A model generated the notes under the pieces. That model saw nothing but the letters and a program-made list of their open reading frames with translations, ran no database searches and had not been told where the DNA came from. DNA of 64,000 bases from Trichoplax sp. H2 (lineage: Eukaryota; Placozoa; Uniplacotomia; Trichoplacea), in the NCBI GenBank assembly GCA_003344405.1, contig NOWV01000021.1, positions 496,001 to 560,000 of the forward strand, in the 5' to 3' direction. Shown piece after piece: positions 26,776 through 39,700 of this stretch; within the stretch, counting starts at the first letter, position 1; the number at the start of each line of letters is the position of its first letter. The translations under genes were made by a program, and so were the position numbers.

Positions 26776-27319
26776 CCGCAAGTGCTGCTATTAAAGCCGT
26801 ATACGAAAACTGCGATACCCAACGCAAATGGTCTTATTAAGGAATTCATGAATGGGTGATATATATTCTAAACATCCATTTCATTTTTTAAAATAGGCAG
26901 TAATCACTGTAGAGTAGAGCACAACACGATGGTGCCAGAAACAGCAAGTGCTATGAGTTAGAATCTTAGTCATCTCGTTACGCTTTCCAATGCGATTACG
27001 CGTAAATAGCTCTTGATACATTTAGCGTTGTAAGTAGTAAATAAAGTATTGGCTAACCTAAGGTTGCTAAGCTTGTTTTTGGAGTCTGTAGACCAAGTAT
27101 CTCAGCTAACCCAATAGTTGGGAGTATCTCGTCAGCTATCCCAACTCTGTCAGGTTCATATACACCGAACGGTAAGACTGTGCTGTAGTGACAGCAATAA
27201 CCGTATCATGGACTATATTGTCCGCATCAGAGGCTCTTTTAGGATCTCTAGTCCACAGCGTCAAACACCCTTAAGGTTAAGAAGTACTATACAAGTACTG
27301 TAAAATCGTAGTTTACATA

Positions 27320-27790
27320 CCGAAACTTAATTGACAATACTCAATTTGTTAATAGATATTGTAGTAGCCTATCTACTCAACATTGATTTAATACTACAAA
27401 ATGAAAATCTCATCACTCCATGTCATAAGGCAACGATTAAAAATAAATACTACTTTAAAATTGTAATCTACATAAAACAAATTAATTGACAATGCTCAAC
27501 TCGTAAAGAAGTATTGCAGTAGGCTATCTATTCAATATCGATTCATGCAACTATGCAACTATTAAACTACTATAAAATCACAATCTAAGTAATGAAGCTT
27601 AATTTACAGTGCTCAACTTGCAAAGAAACATCATAGTAACGTACATTGATTACATACTTCTACGCGACTACCCAATTATTGAGAATACTATAAAATTATA
27701 ATCTACATACTGAAGATGAATTTATAATGCTCCACTTGTACATAGATATTGTAATAGGCTATCTATTCAACATTGATACTATATCCAATT
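27320..27790. repeat. Four-copy degenerate tandem repeat of about 115 bp
   Basis: Units share the order TTGACAATACTCAA(C/T)TTGT, AGATATTGTAGTAG, CTATCTA(C/T)TCAACATTGAT, then ACTATAAAAT and AATCTACAT. The third copy is the most diverged. Non-coding. Confidence 0.75.
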
Positions 27791-28718
27791 TAAAGTAACG
27801 TTCAGTAAACAGACTTTCATCGCATATTATCCATTTCTTATTTTATTATTACTTTGCATCACCCACAAACCCTATTTACAGCCAGTATTTTTTTATTTGC
27901 AATGATAATAGTACAGTACTACACACAGAAGTCAGAGCTTGTTCTTAATTAATTTTTCAGTCCTCCTCGCTCGTGTAGTAACTAATAAATAGGACATAAA
28001 AATCAATAGAAGGACTTAGCGTCTTGTTCGCATAGTGCTTAAATTGAACAAATGTTGGTAGTTATAAATCCTTTATTAGTATACAATACATTGTTACAAT
28101 CTTTCATTATTCATAACTTATAACAGATGGAATGTACAAGTAGCCTGAGTACTTCATGATTGTACCTCAAATTACAATCAAGAATGACAGCAAAGTATTT
28201 ACAATAGCTTATCTCGTTAGATACTAGCATTATTCATGTTAATATATTTATTGTTTCAAAATAATTGCAAATATAGAAATCAGAATTAGCTGTTAAAAAT
28301 GAATAAAAAGCTATGTAATTTGAAAATTTGGATCTCTATCACAGAGTACCAACACTGTACAGACTTGTAATTCAATTTCTTTTAGCGTTAATAATAAAAC
28401 AAACCTAAATATAGAAAGTTTTTACCCCCACTTTAATTTACGCTTGAGCCGTAAAGCGAGCAAGTAGTTAGTAGTATTTGTTTCTAAAACACTAGTGCAA
28501 ACTCCCGTCGCTTTACTGACGGTTTACGATAATGTGCTCATTTAACAGAGGTTCAGTAACTTTATACCGTACCGTGTAGACCTGTCAGAGGTTCAGTAAC
28601 TTTATATCGTGTACTGTGATGTAAATGGGGAAAATATACATATTTATATACACAAGCAAATTTTTTCCTTTCCAGTCAATTAATCGCTTTACAGCCTGAC
28701 TTTTAAATAATAACAGAA

Positions 28719-31603
28719 TTATTGCTTAGCCATCTTTTGAATTTCTCCTTTCTCCTTAATAAATTCCTATTTAAATTAATTTAATATACGTACTGTTCAG
28801 TCAGCGTCCATTTACAAACGAAAGATAATCTTCTACAATTACATCATTATTTATAGGAAACTAGGCGATCCATTTATAGTGATCAATTCGTACATCAATA
28901 AAGGGCAAGACGTTTAGTAAACTGCATAACCAATCATGGCTTAGAATGTATTTAATCTTAATAATAATATATGCTGTGAAGAAATACCAACAATTTACCT
29001 GTATCTTTGTTAACTGTTGAACATGGGATAGACTACTTATAGGTTTAGCATGTTTTCGTTGACAGTGCTCAGCTATATTACCGATAGCCATGCATATCTG
29101 CCCTAACAACTGACTCTAAAATTTAAAAAGAATTATGAAAGAGATATTCATTCGTTCAAACTTTAGACTCTTAATGGAAATGCAGTTATTAGTATTACTA
29201 CATCTTAACATTAAATACAACGATTCCTAGTCTTTAGTTAGTGGTTAGCAATAGTAATTTCTGATATGATAAATAAAATATATATTGGAAGGCTACCGTA
29301 CATACAACTAAGTACAATTGCGTAGAACATAAAATGTATTCTTAAATATTGTACGTTAGAGCATAAAAAAATTATTTACCTGATTCCTTTTAATGTTGCT
29401 ACTATCGGCTAGTTCTTGAAGTAAAGCATTATTCTTATTAATCCCTGCTTCTAATTTATTTTGCTTTGAAGCAATTTTCCCATTATATACCTAAATAAAT
29501 TAAACAATAACGAAGACAAAAATTTTACATCCGTTTTTCTTACCATGATATGAATTTGTTAAACATTTTTTGTGCCATTCTTAGATCATTAACTTACAAG
29601 AAGCTGATGTTCAAATGTTTGTTTTAGCTCTAAATATTTTTGATGTCGATTTTCAATCTAATTATTCATATAGTATCATTTATTAATTGCGCTTACTTTG
29701 AAAGGCAAGATTGCCCAGACAAGAATTAATTACAAATAAATTTATTCAACGTCGAAATATTATAGATAAAGCTGCACCTCATCAGTAGCTGCATGAAGTT
29801 GCTTTAACAATCGTTTATTAGTAGAATTAAGAGTTTGATGTCGCATCATCAGAGCCCGAATAATTGAATCATTAGTTTCTAAATATTCTGAAATAAAAAG
29901 TAATCAAAATTTTACCATTTCTATCAACAAGGTAGTATCTTAACATGTACTGCACTTAAATGATACAATCCAAAATATTGAAAATTAAATCATTTCTGCA
30001 AACTTACTTTCTGGTAAGCGTTCGACTACTAATTGCAAGAACTTTTCAAATACTGAATATCTTTCTACAAGCAATTTCAATCGTCGATTCCTAAGATAGC
30101 ATAAAGAAAAATATTGCGAATATTAATATAAGTCATCATAGATCACAAATAGATTAATTTTATTACGAAGCAAAGAGATTCTTACTGCTGTTGATATTCT
30201 GCGAGCTGCTGTTTTAGTAACTCTAGCTCTACTGTTTTTTGTTCTCTTGTTCTATGCTCGACTTGATATTTTTGAATAGCTCTTTTCCTTTTGGCTTCAT
30301 TTTCATTTAGAAATTTTTCAAATTTTTGAATTCTATCTTTAATCTGCGAATAAATAGTAACGTCAGCGCGTAAGTAAAGTGAATATGAATCTTAATTAAT
30401 TGATTAACACTTTAAAGCAACCTACAGTCTGTTGCTTCTTTTCCAACTCTACTCGTCTTTCAGTGCAAGCTTGCATACGACGTGCAAATTCTTCCCGTTT
30501 AGCGTCAAGCTCATTTTGTACTTGATCTACTTCAATCTCTTTCTTAAGCAATAATGTTGACTGTAAAGTATTGATGCCAGTATCTAGTAATTTATCTGCC
30601 GACTAAATCAATACAAGTTTGATCAGTTTTTGTACTAATAACATTTATAATCTGAAAAATCGTACAACTTATTTAATGATTGGTGATATTCGAAATAAGA
30701 AAACTAATTCTTAAATTACTATTAAAAACTTACCTCTTTGACAATAGCATATCGTTGTACATTATCGCCATCGTAACTAGAGATATCAAAATCTTTCGTT
30801 AGCGTTTTAAGATACCTACAATTAACTCGTTGCATCATAACACACAAAAAATCATCCACCATGTATTTAAAACTAAAAGATATCCTTTAGTTAACAGTTT
30901 TCTAACTAAGATAATAAAAATCTGGCTACGAAAAATCATTAGCTAGTTTCAGATTGCAGAACCCGTTATGGTATAGCTTAATGTGTACTCATATACAATT
31001 TACAAGATTCTTCTCCATTGGGGATAACTAGAATATATCAAGCTATTTTTCTCTTGAAAGCTTTTTAACAATTTTTAAATATATTATATGTAGTTCAATC
31101 AGCTCTATATTTTAAATCTATTTATTTCTCAATTAGGTTATTGAAATAACCGAAATTAATCTGACCCTAAATATACCAATTACTGTTCGATGTAGGGCTA
31201 ATTTCTACGTGCTAAATAGCTACTGTCATTATATAGCAATACTAAAGATAATAGTAAGCGTCTGCATCGAATTCTATCCATCTAAGGCTATCAAGCACTG
31301 AATGTGTCCTCACTTAGTAGGAAGCAAATCAAAACAAAAAAGTGCATCTACTAAAGCAAGAATCACTATAGCATCTCATTATAGGTATTTCAATGTTACT
31401 AATAAAGGTCTTTCATATCTTCACTTAAAACATTCCGATCGTTTATGTTGAATTTAAAATTCCAGAATAGCTGTTAAATTACATTTAAGATTATTTCTAT
31501 CAAGCTATCTGTTTACATACTTGCTGTCTCCTCCTAACTGAGTAACAAACACGTTTTCCTTTGGATCTTCTAGTTCTAACCGATATAGCCTCTGTGCCGC
31601 CAT
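28719..31603 (-). CDS. CFAP73: CCDC42/CFAP73-family axonemal coiled-coil protein
   Basis: Exons in coding order: 31521-31603, 30734-30815, 30426-30602, 30186-30343, 30008-30090, 29778-29887, 29598-29657, 29380-29490, 28999-29115, 28719-28766; 342 residues, all phases consistent. It is helical and coiled-coil for most of its length. The segment with KREEFARRMQACTERRVELE, then IQKFEKFLNENEAKRKRAIQ, then ERYSVFEKFLQLVVERLPE has the arrangement of the CCDC42 domain (CCDC42, CFAP73/FAP73). In this family FAP73 works with FAP100 as the modifier-of-inner-arms complex, anchoring inner dynein arms in motile cilia; function here is inferred from family. The assignment to CFAP73 rather than its paralogue CCDC42 is uncertain. 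The last exon was chosen because LTKIQ joined to EFIKEKGEIQKM matches the family C terminus. Confidence 0.85.
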
Positions 31604-33293
31604 ACTAGTTATACGTACACTTAATATGAGTGCTTAGCCTCTTGCGCTTGATTACACGATATATGATTTTCTATAGTTTCGTATAAAGATTTTACTTTAA
31701 AATCGTTTGATGCTTTATAATCGATACGTAAAGTAGTCAGTTCTATACATTTCTATACAGTATGTATATGTATAGAAGCTATTTTCAACTAAAACGTAAA
31801 GCAGTATCGCCTTTAAACCGATAAAAGTTTTGAAACTTTTAACTATAATATTCCGTTTCCATGGTAGCAACTATTCGAACAGTTAAACGAATAGCGCATG
31901 AGCAAAATATCAAGCTGGTGTCCGGTAAATTTAAAATAAATTGAATAGGAAAATATCGACTTTTGGATATTTTATCCTACTAGTATACGATATGTTTGCT
32001 TAATTTTTCTTGTTATTAACGTTAAAGATATCTGCCATTATAATCCATCAAGTATTCACTATTGCAAAGTTTTTCAATATATTCATATTTATCCTTGCAC
32101 TCGCTATTAATTAACCATCAGTACTATAGTCGGTGTACTATTTAACGTGATCTAAGCTAGAGGTGAGAATAAAAGCAATAGGTACCGTACACTTACTACT
32201 AACTACGATTATATGACGATCTCTCTCATTTAGCAATTTATACATATATGGCACGTGATGTATTTATTCCACTAAATTATATGTTGCTAAACAACATTCA
32301 GTATCACGACAAATTAAATCGTCAGGGAGTTTTATAGAATAGACTTATGTAATCAAATCAGATCAGTCATACGTAAATATCCTTAACAACTTCTTTCATC
32401 TCCATTTGTATCACAAACTTGATATCAACCCTATGCCTACGGAAAATTAGTTCGAGAATATGGTTCATCGGTAATAACCGTACTACACGCACGCCATTAC
32501 ATATCTTTACGTTCACTGCCTGATAGTAGCAATTAGCAAGCAGCGTGATATCGTAATAAATCACTACAGTATCTGACAATACAAAATATTATGGTTTTTC
32601 TTGCACTAGAACCCATAATCTATTCCATTCCCCTCCGCTATCTCTTAATAGAGTGAGTAGAGTATAGTTCATATTACTATTCAGTGCCTTCGGCTATAGT
32701 TCAACTCTCTATGGAAGTATATGAAAATCGAACAAGATTATAATAGTCCACGATTATATCCAGCATGCAGTGTACAAAATTACATTAATAACTCAGTAAA
32801 TCCTCCACATTGCAACTACTGTACAATACTAGTACGGGTTCGCAACTTAATAAGTCATCTACAACATTGGTAATGCGGTATTCAATCAAAGTCGGTCACA
32901 TACAGAATCCTGTAGTTAAAACTGCAGAAATAGAGATGAGATCATTCAGCATGCTGCGCTAAAATACTTCTCTTTCAACAAGCACAATTGAAAGTTTAAA
33001 TTCATCCATTACGTTAAAGATTTAAATTTCTGATTCCAGATATGCTTTATTTAACCGAAAATACATATCAACACGTACAGGACATTTCAAATGTACCTAT
33101 TTATTAAACTACAGCCATCGTGATACCTAAAAGTAGTAGTGCAATTCCTTTCTACCTATAAGTATTATCGTTGAGAATTAAATAAATATTATTAGGCGAC
33201 TTTATGGTAATATTAAACTAAGGTAGTCAAGATCTGAAAATTATCGATCAATCATAAAATAAAATAAGATATATGTACTATACGTCTCGTTAA
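31604..33293. other. AT-rich intergenic region
   Basis: The region includes the 5' side of the CFAP73-like gene and the 3' side of the Maf gene. A 70-codon open frame on the - strand (32367-32579) has no detectable family resemblance or clear splice context, and I do not call it. Confidence 0.5.
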
Positions 33294-35416
33294 TCACTTA
33301 AGTAATTGTAATAAATGTTGACTAAAGGAATATAAAGGAAATCCCATCACGTTGAAGTAATCCCCATGAATTTCTTTTACTAAAGTAGAGCCACGTCCTT
33401 GTATACCGAATGTAAGCGTTTGTTAAGAAATAACCAGAAAGTCAAAGAATCACAGAAGCTATGAATAGATAACGATGCAACTATGAAATGAATGGATGGG
33501 TTTGATTCTGGCAGTACAGCAACTAGTAGCATAATTTAGAAAAATGATAACACATAAAATATTAAAGTGTACTTGACATAGTGTGTAATAGAAAGGATAT
33601 GATCCAGCCTTATCCCTGTTCGTAATTAGAGAATCAAATATTTCATTTGTTAGTGATAACATACGACATTACTTTTAATTAAATTTATTTGGGAAGGATA
33701 ATATGACCGCATAATGCTTACATAGGTTCTCCAGTTTTAACATAGGCTTCAATCACTTCGTGACTCAACTCTCCCATTATGACTTCAGTCTTTTCGTGAA
33801 ACTGAACAATATTCATGCTCTCCTCTATTCAAACAACGAAATTCTTTTTCACACAATTTTTAAAATTAGATGAAATAATATTAGTTACATACTTTCAATA
33901 TCCGTTATTAGAGTAATTCCGGTACAAACATAATGAGATCTGGAACTTAGGCTGAAAACGTTAAAACAAAAGTACGGTGTTGCTATTTACGATCATGTCA
34001 TATACTATCACCTTTAACAAGAATTAGTAAATCTATCAAGCAGTAAACTAAGCTCAGTACCGATTGCAAACATTATCATCTTTATAAAGAATTGGAGTAT
34101 AAGTAATATAAAACCTTGCAAGCATTTGAGCTGCGTGTCTTTCATCGGCGGGTTTTTCTAAAATTTGATCGCCAAGAACCTAAAAATTCGGGTAGAAAAT
34201 ACGGGTACATAAACGTCATCCAATAAGAAATCTTACCACATATAATGTCGTATAGCTGACATTGTGGCACTTTCAATCTTCTTGAGACTTACAACAACAG
34301 TATCTGCACCAATGATCAGATCCGCACGAGTACCCTTGAATAAGTCAACAATAGCGCATCATAATACCGTTGATGATATACAGTACCAATACCATATAAA
34401 GCAAAGTTTACATTTAATTACTGTAAAATCTTCTCTAGGAGTTGAGAGTTTATAAAATAATGTAACTGTTCCCGATAGATACACTTACCTTTTCTAATAA
34501 ATTAGAAGCAACTTCTTTAGCCTTCTGTTTTGCAGTTTCTTTGACGTAATCAGACGGAAGTGCAAATAGATTCTTGTCAAGATTCTCTTCAAAGTTGGAG
34601 GGAATAGCTTTAAATTTCAACCCCTATATTAATAAATTTATGCATAATCATAATATCGTTAAAATTAATTTCAAATGATTTCATTCACGGATATTCAGTA
34701 CTCGCTTCAATTACAGTGTGATCTTGTAATATGTATTAATTATTTAATTATTACTACAATGAATTAAAAGCATTTGTCACATCTTAAGACCTGCAAGCTG
34801 CGTGAGCTGTATAGTAAATAAGTTATTAATTTTTCAGTTCGATCGGATGATATTTAATATGCTTTTATTGGACTTGATTCCTTCAATTCACAAGAATACA
34901 TTTTGATTGCATCGTTAACATGTTACTGCTGCACCATCCTTATTACAGGGTAGCAGTACACATACATATAGCATGTTCATCTTACTTCAGTAATAACAGC
35001 ATACACTCAACTTTTTAGTGTTACAGGCCAAATTATTTAAAAGACAATGAAACTGTAAAGGTGCTTCACATTTATCAACTGTATAGCACATGCAAACTTT
35101 GCAGTAGTATTTTTAAACTAGGTAAATTCAAGCTGCAAAATGAGCAAATTATTTTAGTGATAGGCTCTCTCTCATCAGCTAGCTGGCTATTATTACTGTA
35201 CGTGCAGCCGATGGACACTTTCCTGTCAAGAATGTCAAATGCTCCTATGCGTTTATCCAATACCCTGCAACGATTACGACATGGATAGAAAATTTTCTAT
35301 CCTATCTATCACCTACTATTACTTACAATTAAATTAAGTAAGTGATGTCTTCGAGGCGATCCACTTGCAAGAATGATAGATTTATCGGCCAACTTGCTTA
35401 GAACAGGCTCTAACAT
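33294..35416 (-). CDS. Maf-family nucleotide pyrophosphatase
   Basis: Maf proteins hydrolyse non-canonical or pyrimidine nucleoside triphosphates (dTTP/UTP type) to the monophosphate and pyrophosphate; in vertebrates the domain is the N-terminal half of ASMTL. Exons in coding order: 35327-35416, 34489-34623, 34293-34334, 34115-34179, 33893-33951, 33722-33824, 33601-33615, 33294-33411; 208 residues, the normal length of a stand-alone Maf. Motifs: ILASGSPRR (phosphate loop, 15-23), LIIGADTVV (81-89, catalytic Asp), ILEKPADE, HYVCTGITL, TGEPMDKAG and GIQGRGSTLVKEIHGDYFNV. No methyltransferase domain follows before the stop. Exon 7 is only 15 nt and is joined to exon 8 by a U12-type AT-AC intron (33412-33600); no GT-AG solution keeps the frame. 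The start MLEPVL is the only ATG near the conserved core. Confidence 0.92.
33412..33600 (-). other. U12-type AT-AC intron
   Basis: On the - strand the intron begins ATATCCTTTC (33600-33591), an exact U12 AT-AC 5' splice site. It contains TTCTTAAC (33429-33422), a strong U12 branch-point match. It ends GCTTAC at 33412, 11 nt after the branch A. It joins DKAGS to FGIQGRG in the Maf domain in frame. No AG lies between the nearest in-frame stop and the conserved GIQGRG, so a standard acceptor is not available. Confidence 0.92.
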
Positions 35417-36115
35417 TTCGTCTTCTTCTTGAATAATAGTAGAGTTTAAAGGTGAAAAAATTGAAACTGCTTGCTTCTACCAGTCTATGTCCTTTCGTAG
35501 AGACCTTGCAAAGAGGATTTTCCCAATACTTTCCAGGATGAAATGGTTAATTAACTCAAATTATAGCAAGTTTAGCAAGCTACAATTGCATAAAATTGCA
35601 TCATGCAGAGGTTGCTATGATTCCTAGCTGCAGTTTTTGTTATGATACTCCAGTTACGCGGGAAATACCCATCGACCGATAGAGGAAAAGAAATGGTAGG
35701 GACTTTACAAAGCACAGTATGAAACTAATAGGGAAGTTTGTGTACCATGACTGCAATAGTACGAGTCCAAAGTCTTGTCATACTAGCTCTATTATAGTGA
35801 TCAAACAAGAGGTAAGAAGTTATACAATTTTACTATCCAGGACGTGTGTCTATTTTACTGGTCATTTCAACTGAATAGCGAAGCGAAACGATACGTTCCG
35901 TTCCGGTTCTCATCCAAATGAGCCACTTTGCTGTCCTTGGCTACTTTTGTACAGTGTAGTATACGGTTACAGTGATCGCGTATATTAGAATGACTAGAAA
36001 AATAATAGGCACCTGCATTATTTTGTACTGAAAGGCTACTTGTGGTCTCTCTCTAGCAGAGGCTCCATTTATACTTTTAGACTCTACCTCGCTAGCCAAC
36101 AAGAAGCTCCAAAAA
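35417..36115. other. Intergenic region with foldback copy C
   Basis: The region lies between the divergent Maf gene and the small membrane-protein gene. It holds the third, reversed copy of the foldback element and presumably both promoters. Confidence 0.5.
35850..36045 (-). mobile_element. Foldback/MITE-like element, copy C (diverged, partial)
   Basis: The reverse complement matches copy A in order: CTATTTTACTGGTCATTTCA against its ACCAGCAAAATAG segment, then GTACAGTGTAGTATACG, TAGAATGA and the ATTATTTTGTACTG end. Only the core is clear; the ends are too diverged to place. Confidence 0.6.
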
Positions 36116-36796
36116 ATGGTCTTCAGGTTTTTACTGAAGTATAATATGACGTTTTACGTCTTTATGTCTTCAATAACAGGTATAGCACTTGGCTATATGA
36201 TTTATGAGAAGAAACAAGGACGTCCTATAAGATGTAAGGTTGAAAACATGTATTTGCAAACTATATGATACACAACAAGAACACACACACACGATGCAAA
36301 ATTGCTCAATAGGCCAAGCTGGCTAAGAAAAATGATCCTGATATTTATTATTACCTTGCTTGTAGATCCAAAAGATGCTTCAGCCAACAGTGAACGTATC
36401 ATTGATAAGCTTGGCGTAATTGAGAATCTCTCCACAATCGTCCAATTTTTAAATTCCTCAACCAAGGTAAAATGATTGTCATTATAATAATAATCGTATT
36501 TGCAAACCTTGGTGTAACTTTCATGCACAATCATCACTACTGTAGTATTTGCTGTACTAATTTTACAATCCAAATTTTGCCTTCTTTAGAGAGGTAGGAC
36601 AGAGGCATCCCCTACTAGTATCATAGATGTTACTTCATTACTGATATAATGTAATACATCAACATTAAAATCAATTATATACTCGTATAATTAATTCATT
36701 ATATACGTATAATCAGCGTTACAAAATCAATCATTAGATTCTACTTTATCAATATCACAGGAGGCTGGAAGGAATCATCGAACAGTAGCCATATAG
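36116..36796 (+). CDS. Small predicted single-pass membrane protein
   Basis: Exons: 36116-36233, 36366-36466, 36761-36796; 84 residues with good GT-AG junctions and closed phases. The start has a favourable context (AAAAAATGG). Residues 13-31 (FYVFMSSITGIALGYMIYE) form one hydrophobic helix with small-residue spacing (S-S-x-x-G-x-x-x-G), flanked by Arg/Lys on both sides. The remaining 50 residues are polar, with a predicted helix around RIIDKLGVIENLSTIVQFL. I do not recognise the family. Its size and layout resemble small integral membrane proteins or short mitochondrial inner-membrane proteins, but localisation is a guess. It is the only gene between the Maf gene and CFAP36. Confidence 0.6.
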
Positions 36797-39700
36797 GCCG
36801 TATAGACTAGCATATCACACTTTTACCCCTTACCAATACTATCGTATTAACCTTGAACAACCTAGAGTTGAATATGTTATAATTAGTTCCTTTAGAATAG
36901 ATTACTGATTTATGTCCATAGCCAAATTAAATCAATCAATCACTCTATTAAACTGTCCGTAATTGAATTTGATACCATTATATTCTAAATCCTCATCGTT
37001 CTAAGCACTTTAAGCTAAACTACTAATCATACATGTATCTTTACCATACAATTGCTTCTAGGATGACTGGAACTTGAAGAACTATAATAAAGATAAAACC
37101 AATGAAAAAGCAGAAGATTGAAAGATTTTGCTATCGTGATGGTATTCCGCATTACTGTACAAATTAGTGTAGAACATGATGACATATAGCATCAAGTGGC
37201 TCTTTCTAGTATTTATACCTTACACAATTTTAAATGGCATAACTGAGCAGTTTTTGAAACTCTCAACTTTGCTCAACCGAAAGATCTCAGCATATATCTA
37301 CCATCCAACATGTCAAGTAACTCATATTCAATTTCTATACCAATAATGATCCTGTCTACTGAGGACACGAGAATTTCCAATGCTGTCTAACGTGCTCAAA
37401 ATCTATTCGATATTGCCTAATCCGCTTGCTGCTACAATAGATGACTACGTTACATTAATTAGCATTATAACTGCGACAAAACATCCAACTTAATGATATG
37501 AAGATATTCAGACTATTCACTAACCTATGCAAGTCGAGATTGTTATCAAACTAACAATGGACATGATGACTTCTTAAATATTCTGTAATATCGATATGAA
37601 ATTTCCTCTTGTAAGTACGGTAACTTGCTATTTCAACTATGATGCCTTTGCATTACTTAAAATACTATTAAAATGCAGTAAGAATGGCTGCTGCAATGTG
37701 AAAGATAAATCACGTAGCAAGATTGATTCTAGCCACAGTACATTTTTCTATACTGCTCATGCAGTCACTATAATATAGAACCACATTTTGATATTTACAA
37801 TACAAAAGATGTATACTTATTGTAAAAATGTTTACCAAATATTTTGCATCTTGGTCATAGTAAGGCTAAAAAAATCTTGTAATAAATTCGATTTTCCTAG
37901 GATATGTGCCATTTGGCTGATATTTAGCGGTGGAATGAAATATATTATCAATAATACTACAGCTATCTTCTCTAATTTCCAATATTAAATAACATGAAAT
38001 CTATCATGATAAATGAAACGTACCGACTAATGAGACTAACTTGTTTCTGAATGATAGATACATCTGGTGATTAGATTGCGGTTAATTAATTATTTTATAT
38101 GCATGATACGATGGCATCAAATTCCTACAGTGCGATATGTTATACTGTTACTGAGTAACTTTTGCATAGCTACCGTAACATAGTTTCCTTAGGATTACTT
38201 ATCTAGGAATGTACTGATGTTAATTTATCTATGTATTGATAACTAATGTTTATGTAGATTTACTATAAATTGACTGGTTTTTCAATTAAGTTTGGGTTTA
38301 GTTTTGTTTAAGAGAGTAGTTGCGTTACTATTCCTCCTAACGATATGAGATCCTTAGTATTTAGAGTCATACTGTACCGTAGGTAGATGTCGGAGAGGAC
38401 AAATCTGACCATAGGCTCGTAGTGGCATAGTTTTCTGTAGTAGTTTAACTTTTCCTCGTTACAAATTTCGATTTGCAACTCATACCATATAGATTTAATT
38501 TTTTTCTTTCCACTAATATTACAGTGTAATTTGAGTACGTATATCGTATAATTTTAATGATTCAATTCCTGGTTTCAATGACGACAGTATGATAAGACTG
38601 CAATCCTATTCGCATATTTACCATAATGTACGATTTTAGAGTTCAAAGAATTGCTCAGGATTTCTGACGCGTCCGCTTACAACTGTGGACATATATATTT
38701 GGGGATATAACTGTATTATTGTTTTGCTATCACTATTATAATGTACTGTTAGGCTGTTATAGTGATACCATTCTTAAATATTTATTTTTAAGAATAAAAG
38801 GTACAAATGGAATAGCTTAACAGTATTTATTTCAACTTTAAACTAACCAATCTCTACACTTGACCCTATTTATGTATTTTCATCAGTATGCGAGTCTATT
38901 TAGTGTGGAAAGAAAATAGAAGGTTTTTGAACAAAGATAGCTTTAAAATGAAATACGTATAGATAAATATAACATAAATATATTATTAGCTCCAGCTATA
39001 AGTTAAGTAATCCCTAAACTCCTACTTGCAATTTATTAATATCCAAGGATAATACAGAAAAAATAAAATAAAAATTTCTAAGTACCGTCGTAAAAATACA
39101 CATAGTCATGGTAATTTTTTCGGATGTTCAACATAATCTAATACGGTAATGCTTTCTTTGATATGCGAATAATATTAGTAATATTAAAGCAATTTAATAG
39201 ATATTGCATTTTGAATATTAATAATAGACTATATATATATCAGGTCGCTACTATGTTCTTAAAATCACACATAGGTCACGTACTATAGAATTATCAGTTA
39301 ACAGCTTTTAAAAAAAAACTTTCCATACCCACAACTGCTACACTACTATTATGTTACCATTGCTGATAAATTGCTGTATTAATTAAAAATATCGAGAATT
39401 TTAATACTATCTCATCTAGGTATATTTCTAATGCTAAAATTGGCTCGTAACGATATCTATTTTATTACAGACTAGTTCCTATTTACAGTTATACTATTTT
39501 ATGCTTTATTTTTTAAAATAAAATTTATCTATCCATCTGGCTTCTATCGAATTATGGAAATGCTACAGTAACCTATGTTAAAAGACATTCTAAAAACTAA
39601 TTATATCATCTTCGCTAGGATATTAACCATTGTCATCCTTAATTGCTAGTAAATTATACACAACTTGTTACGAATTATTTTTATAACATTTACGAGTATA

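Larger units (their letters stand above)
23321..28718. other. Repeat-rich intergenic region between TBP and the CFAP73-like gene
   Basis: No exon is supported. The region contains the TBP promoter side, a run of nine G at about 24761-24769, a tandem array of 274-281 bp units (25588-26440), a GC-richer patch with CGGACCG palindromes (26640-26775) and a four-copy array (27320-27790). GTAC-type palindromes are frequent at 25.65-26.6 kb. Confidence 0.55.

Noticed and set aside
28861-29109. 82-codon read-through of a CFAP73-like exon
   Set aside because: The frame continues past a good donor (GTAAAT after LTKIQ) into intron; joining instead to 28719-28766 gives a C terminus that matches the family.
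32367-32579. 70-codon frame on the - strand
   Set aside because: Moderate composition but no recognisable motif, no clear acceptor or partner exon; left uncalled.
36202-36573. 123-codon frame on the - strand
   Set aside because: It overlaps exons 1 and 2 of the small membrane-protein gene on the + strand, where splice sites and phase fit; the - strand frame has no family resemblance.
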